Assembly (NCBI GenBank): GCA_037200985.1
Contig: JBBCGJ010000001.1
Span: 2,146,756 to 2,210,755 of the forward strand
Direction of reading: 5' to 3'
Origin: Rhizomicrobium sp.
GTDB taxonomy: Bacteria; Pseudomonadota; Alphaproteobacteria; Micropepsales; Micropepsaceae
Length of the DNA: 64,000 nucleotides
The notes beneath the pieces are model-generated. The model was not told the DNA's origin. It saw only the letters and a list, made by a program, of their open reading frames with translations, and ran no database searches. Positions 62,034 to 64,000 of this stretch are shown in pieces. The stretch's first letter is position 1; the number at the start of each line of letters is the position of its first letter. The position numbers and the translations under genes are program-made.

Positions 62034-63029
62034 ATGGGGGAAGTCTTTCGCTTCGGCTTCGAACTGTCGGCGCCGGAGGAACGTCCCAGCGCCGCCGATG
62101 CGCGCTGGTCGTTCTACGCGCTCGATCCGGCGGACCGCGTGCGGATCGGGACCTTCGCCGCTTCGGACGGCGATGCCGTGCCCTACCGGCTGTGGCAGGC
62201 GGCCGCGCCCGCCCGCGGCCTCGTCCTTCTCCTGCACGGCGCCAGCGACTATTCCGGCGCCTTCGACGAGATCGGCCCGCGCTTCGCCGCGCGCGGCCTG
62301 ACCGCGCTCGCCATCGACCAGCGCGGCTTCGGCGCGACCGCGACGCGCGGCACCTGGCGCGGCAAGAACCGCATGATCCGCGACGCGCTCGAGTCCATTC
62401 TCTATCTGCGCGCGCGCTATGGCGCGGCCCTGCCCGTCTTCATCGTCGGCGAGAGCATGGGGGCGGCGCTGGCCGTTCATGCCGCCGCGCGCGCGCCCGA
62501 TCTGGACCTGGCGGGCATCGTGCTGGCGGCGCCCGGCGCGATCTCGGGCGCCTGGCGGCGCCTGTTCGGCTCGACGCTGATGCGGATCTTCCGCTTCTTC
62601 GCGCCGCGGTCCGGCATCGTCATCGAGCGCATCAGCGGCTGGGAGTTCACGCCGGGTGCGGCGATCCGTCTTCTCGGCGATCCGATGGTGCTGCGCCGCA
62701 TCCGCCCCGCCATCCTGTTCGGCCTGTTCAAGCTCGCGCGCAGCGCCGTCGACGAGGCCGAGCACGTCCGCATTCCGGCGCTGACCATGATCGGCTCGGG
62801 CGAGGACGTGGTGCGCGAGGCCTGCATCGCGCGCCTGCACCGCAATCTTGCGGGCGAGAAGGACTGGGCGTATTTCAAGGGCGGCCCGCACCTGCTGCTG
62901 CACTGGAAGCACAACGACCGCGTTCTGGGCAGGGTGTTTTCCTGGATGGAGGCGCGACTGGCGGGCGACGCGGCGCCGTATAAGATCGGGGCCGGCGCGA
63001 CTCGCGCCGCATCCTCCGGGAGCCATTGA
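62034..63029 (+). CDS. Alpha/beta hydrolase (monoacylglycerol lipase/lysophospholipase type)
   Basis: 331 residues. HGASDYSGAFDEIGPRFAAR (oxyanion region) near 65, TALAIDQRGFGATATRGTWR, nucleophile Ser in FIVGESMGAALAVHAAARAP near 143, and His in FKGGPHLLLHWKHNDRVLG near 290. The acidic residue is likely in ALTMIGSGEDVVREACI. It has no signal peptide. It overlaps the phospholipase gene by one base, so the two are coupled and may act on lipid in sequence. Confidence 0.88.
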   Translation: MGEVFRFGFELSAPEERPSAADARWSFYALDPADRVRIGTFAASDGDAVPYRLWQAAAPARGLVLLLHGASDYSGAFDEIGPRFAARGLTALAIDQRGFGATATRGTWRGKNRMIRDALESILYLRARYGAALPVFIVGESMGAALAVHAAARAPDLDLAGIVLAAPGAISGAWRRLFGSTLMRIFRFFAPRSGIVIERISGWEFTPGAAIRLLGDPMVLRRIRPAILFGLFKLARSAVDEAEHVRIPALTMIGSGEDVVREACIARLHRNLAGEKDWAYFKGGPHLLLHWKHNDRVLGRVFSWMEARLAGDAAPYKIGAGATRAASSGSH

Positions 63030-64000
63030 TGCGGATACTGATCGGTGCGGCGGCGGCGCTTCTGCTCTCGGCGGCGCCGGCGCTGGCGGCCTGCGACCTC
63101 GCGGCGCCGGATGCCAAGGCGGCCGGGCCGGACTGCGCGCGCGCCTGGATGGACAAGAACCTGCGCCTCAACGACATCCTGACCGTCGGCACGCACAACA
63201 GCTACAAGGCGGCGATTCCCGACCGGCTCATGGGCCTGATCCGCTTCGGCTCGAAGAAGGCGGCGCGCGAGCTCGACTATTCGCACCTGCCCCTGGGCCA
63301 GCAGCTCGACGACGGCGCCCGCGCCCTCGAGATCGACGTGGTCTACGATCCGCAAGGCGGGCTTTACGACAATCCGGCCGGCGCGGCGATGACGGGCGAA
63401 GACCTTCCGCCCGACTTCAAGGCCACGATGAGCAAGCCCGGGTTCAAGGTGCTGCACGTCCAGGACATCGATTTCCACACCGTCTGCCCGACTTTCGTCG
63501 CCTGCCTGACCGACCTCAAGACGTGGTCGGCGGCGCACCCCGATCACGTTCCGATCCTCGTCACGCTGAACGCCAAGGACGACGAGATCGCGATGCCGGG
63601 CTCGGTCACGCCGCTCAAATTCGACACCGCCGCCTTCGATGCGCTGGACGCGGAAATCCTGTCGGTCTTCTCACGCGACCAGCTCGTGACGCCCGATCAG
63701 GTGCAGGGCTCGGCGCCGACCTTGCGCGACGCGGTGCTGGCCAATGGCTGGCCGACGCTGGGCGAGTCGCGCGGCAAATTCATCTTCGCGCTCGACGAGG
63801 AGGGCGACAAGGTCGCGGCCTATATCGGCGGGCGCAAATCGCTCGAAGGCCGCGTGATGTTCGTCAACGCGAAGGAGGATTCGCCGGCCGCCGCCTATCT
63901 CACGCTGAACGAGACGGCCGATCAGCCCCGCATCGCGGCCGACGTCCAGAAGGGCTTCCTGGTGCGCACCCGCGCCGACGCCGACACCGAAGAGGCCCGC
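63029..64000 (+). CDS. Secreted Ca2+-dependent phosphoinositide-specific phospholipase C-like protein (partial)
   Basis: 324 codons remain open at the right edge. A signal peptide (residues 1-21, ending APALAA) leads to the PLC barrel: RLNDILTVGTHNSYKAAIPD with the first catalytic His, YSHLPLGQQLDDGARALEID with the substrate Glu, VLHVQDIDFHTVCPTFVACL with the second His, and HPDHVPILVTLNAKDDEIAM. This is the bacterial PI-PLC family with an HTHNSY-type start (PF16670-like). It would cleave phosphoinositides or related lipids outside the cytosol. The C-terminus is missing from the window. Confidence 0.85.
   Translation, partial: MRILIGAAAALLLSAAPALAACDLAAPDAKAAGPDCARAWMDKNLRLNDILTVGTHNSYKAAIPDRLMGLIRFGSKKAARELDYSHLPLGQQLDDGARALEIDVVYDPQGGLYDNPAGAAMTGEDLPPDFKATMSKPGFKVLHVQDIDFHTVCPTFVACLTDLKTWSAAHPDHVPILVTLNAKDDEIAMPGSVTPLKFDTAAFDALDAEILSVFSRDQLVTPDQVQGSAPTLRDAVLANGWPTLGESRGKFIFALDEEGDKVAAYIGGRKSLEGRVMFVNAKEDSPAAAYLTLNETADQPRIAADVQKGFLVRTRADADTEEAR

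Overview
The window is GC-rich, densely packed chromosomal DNA from an alphaproteobacterium. The best taxonomic pointers are the lrp / trxB / LsrB-VtlR-type LysR block, an ECF sigma factor with a ChrR-type anti-sigma, the dispersed two-hairpin intergenic repeats and a Kdo hydroxylase. A Rhizobiales- or Micropepsales-like genome would fit, but no marker here fixes the genus. No transposase, integrase, phage gene or CRISPR array was seen.

Layout. 1-3.4 kb: lipid A / envelope sugar genes (partial ArnT-like GT39, GT2, LAB_N protein) plus a small membrane protein and a TPR protein. 3.67 kb: tRNA-Ser(GGA). 3.9-12.4 kb: a minus-strand accessory block with an intact phosphoketolase / acetate kinase module and two flavin reductases, interleaved with remnants of at least six other genes (fimbrial usher, HlyD, ABC ATPase fused to an ABC-2 permease, old yellow enzyme, aldehyde dehydrogenase, SDR). 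Most of these have lost internal segments. 12.7-24.1 kb: cytosolic histidine kinase overlapping a HerA-like ATPase, serine hydrolase, GST, frameshifted GFA protein, SDR/NTF2 pair with a divergent LysR, secreted proteins, acetyl-CoA hydrolase/transferase, phosphotransferase. 24.1-31.9 kb: VOC protein, MFS carrier, lrp/trxB/LysR, a candidate C-rich-loop sRNA, the LemA-TPM-TPM operon and a shortened PNPOx-like gene. 32-47 kb: HdeD, EF-G paralogue, CVNH protein, YkgJ, CPBP protease, aminotransferase, TonB receptor with a phytase-like esterase, outer-membrane efflux lipoprotein, aldo/keto reductase. 47-57 kb: RpoE-ChrR pair with a recognisable autoregulatory promoter, acyltransferase, thiolase/OB-fold pair, variant SRAP protein, methyltransferase, Tat-exported hydrolase, SDR, ABC-F ATPase. 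57-64 kb: Kdo hydroxylase, a four-gene Mla/MCE lipid-transport operon, DUF1328 protein, lipase-like hydrolase and a partial secreted PI-PLC.

How genes work together. Phosphoketolase and acetate kinase form a bypass yielding acetyl-phosphate, then acetate plus ATP; an FNR/FixK-like site upstream suggests control by low oxygen. Envelope maintenance recurs: lipid A glycosylation, Kdo hydroxylation, MCE lipid transport, LemA/TPM, TonB uptake. RpoE-ChrR, TrxB/LysR, GST and flavin reductases make an oxidative and electrophile-stress theme. All functions are homology-style reading of the sequence; no database search or computation was run.
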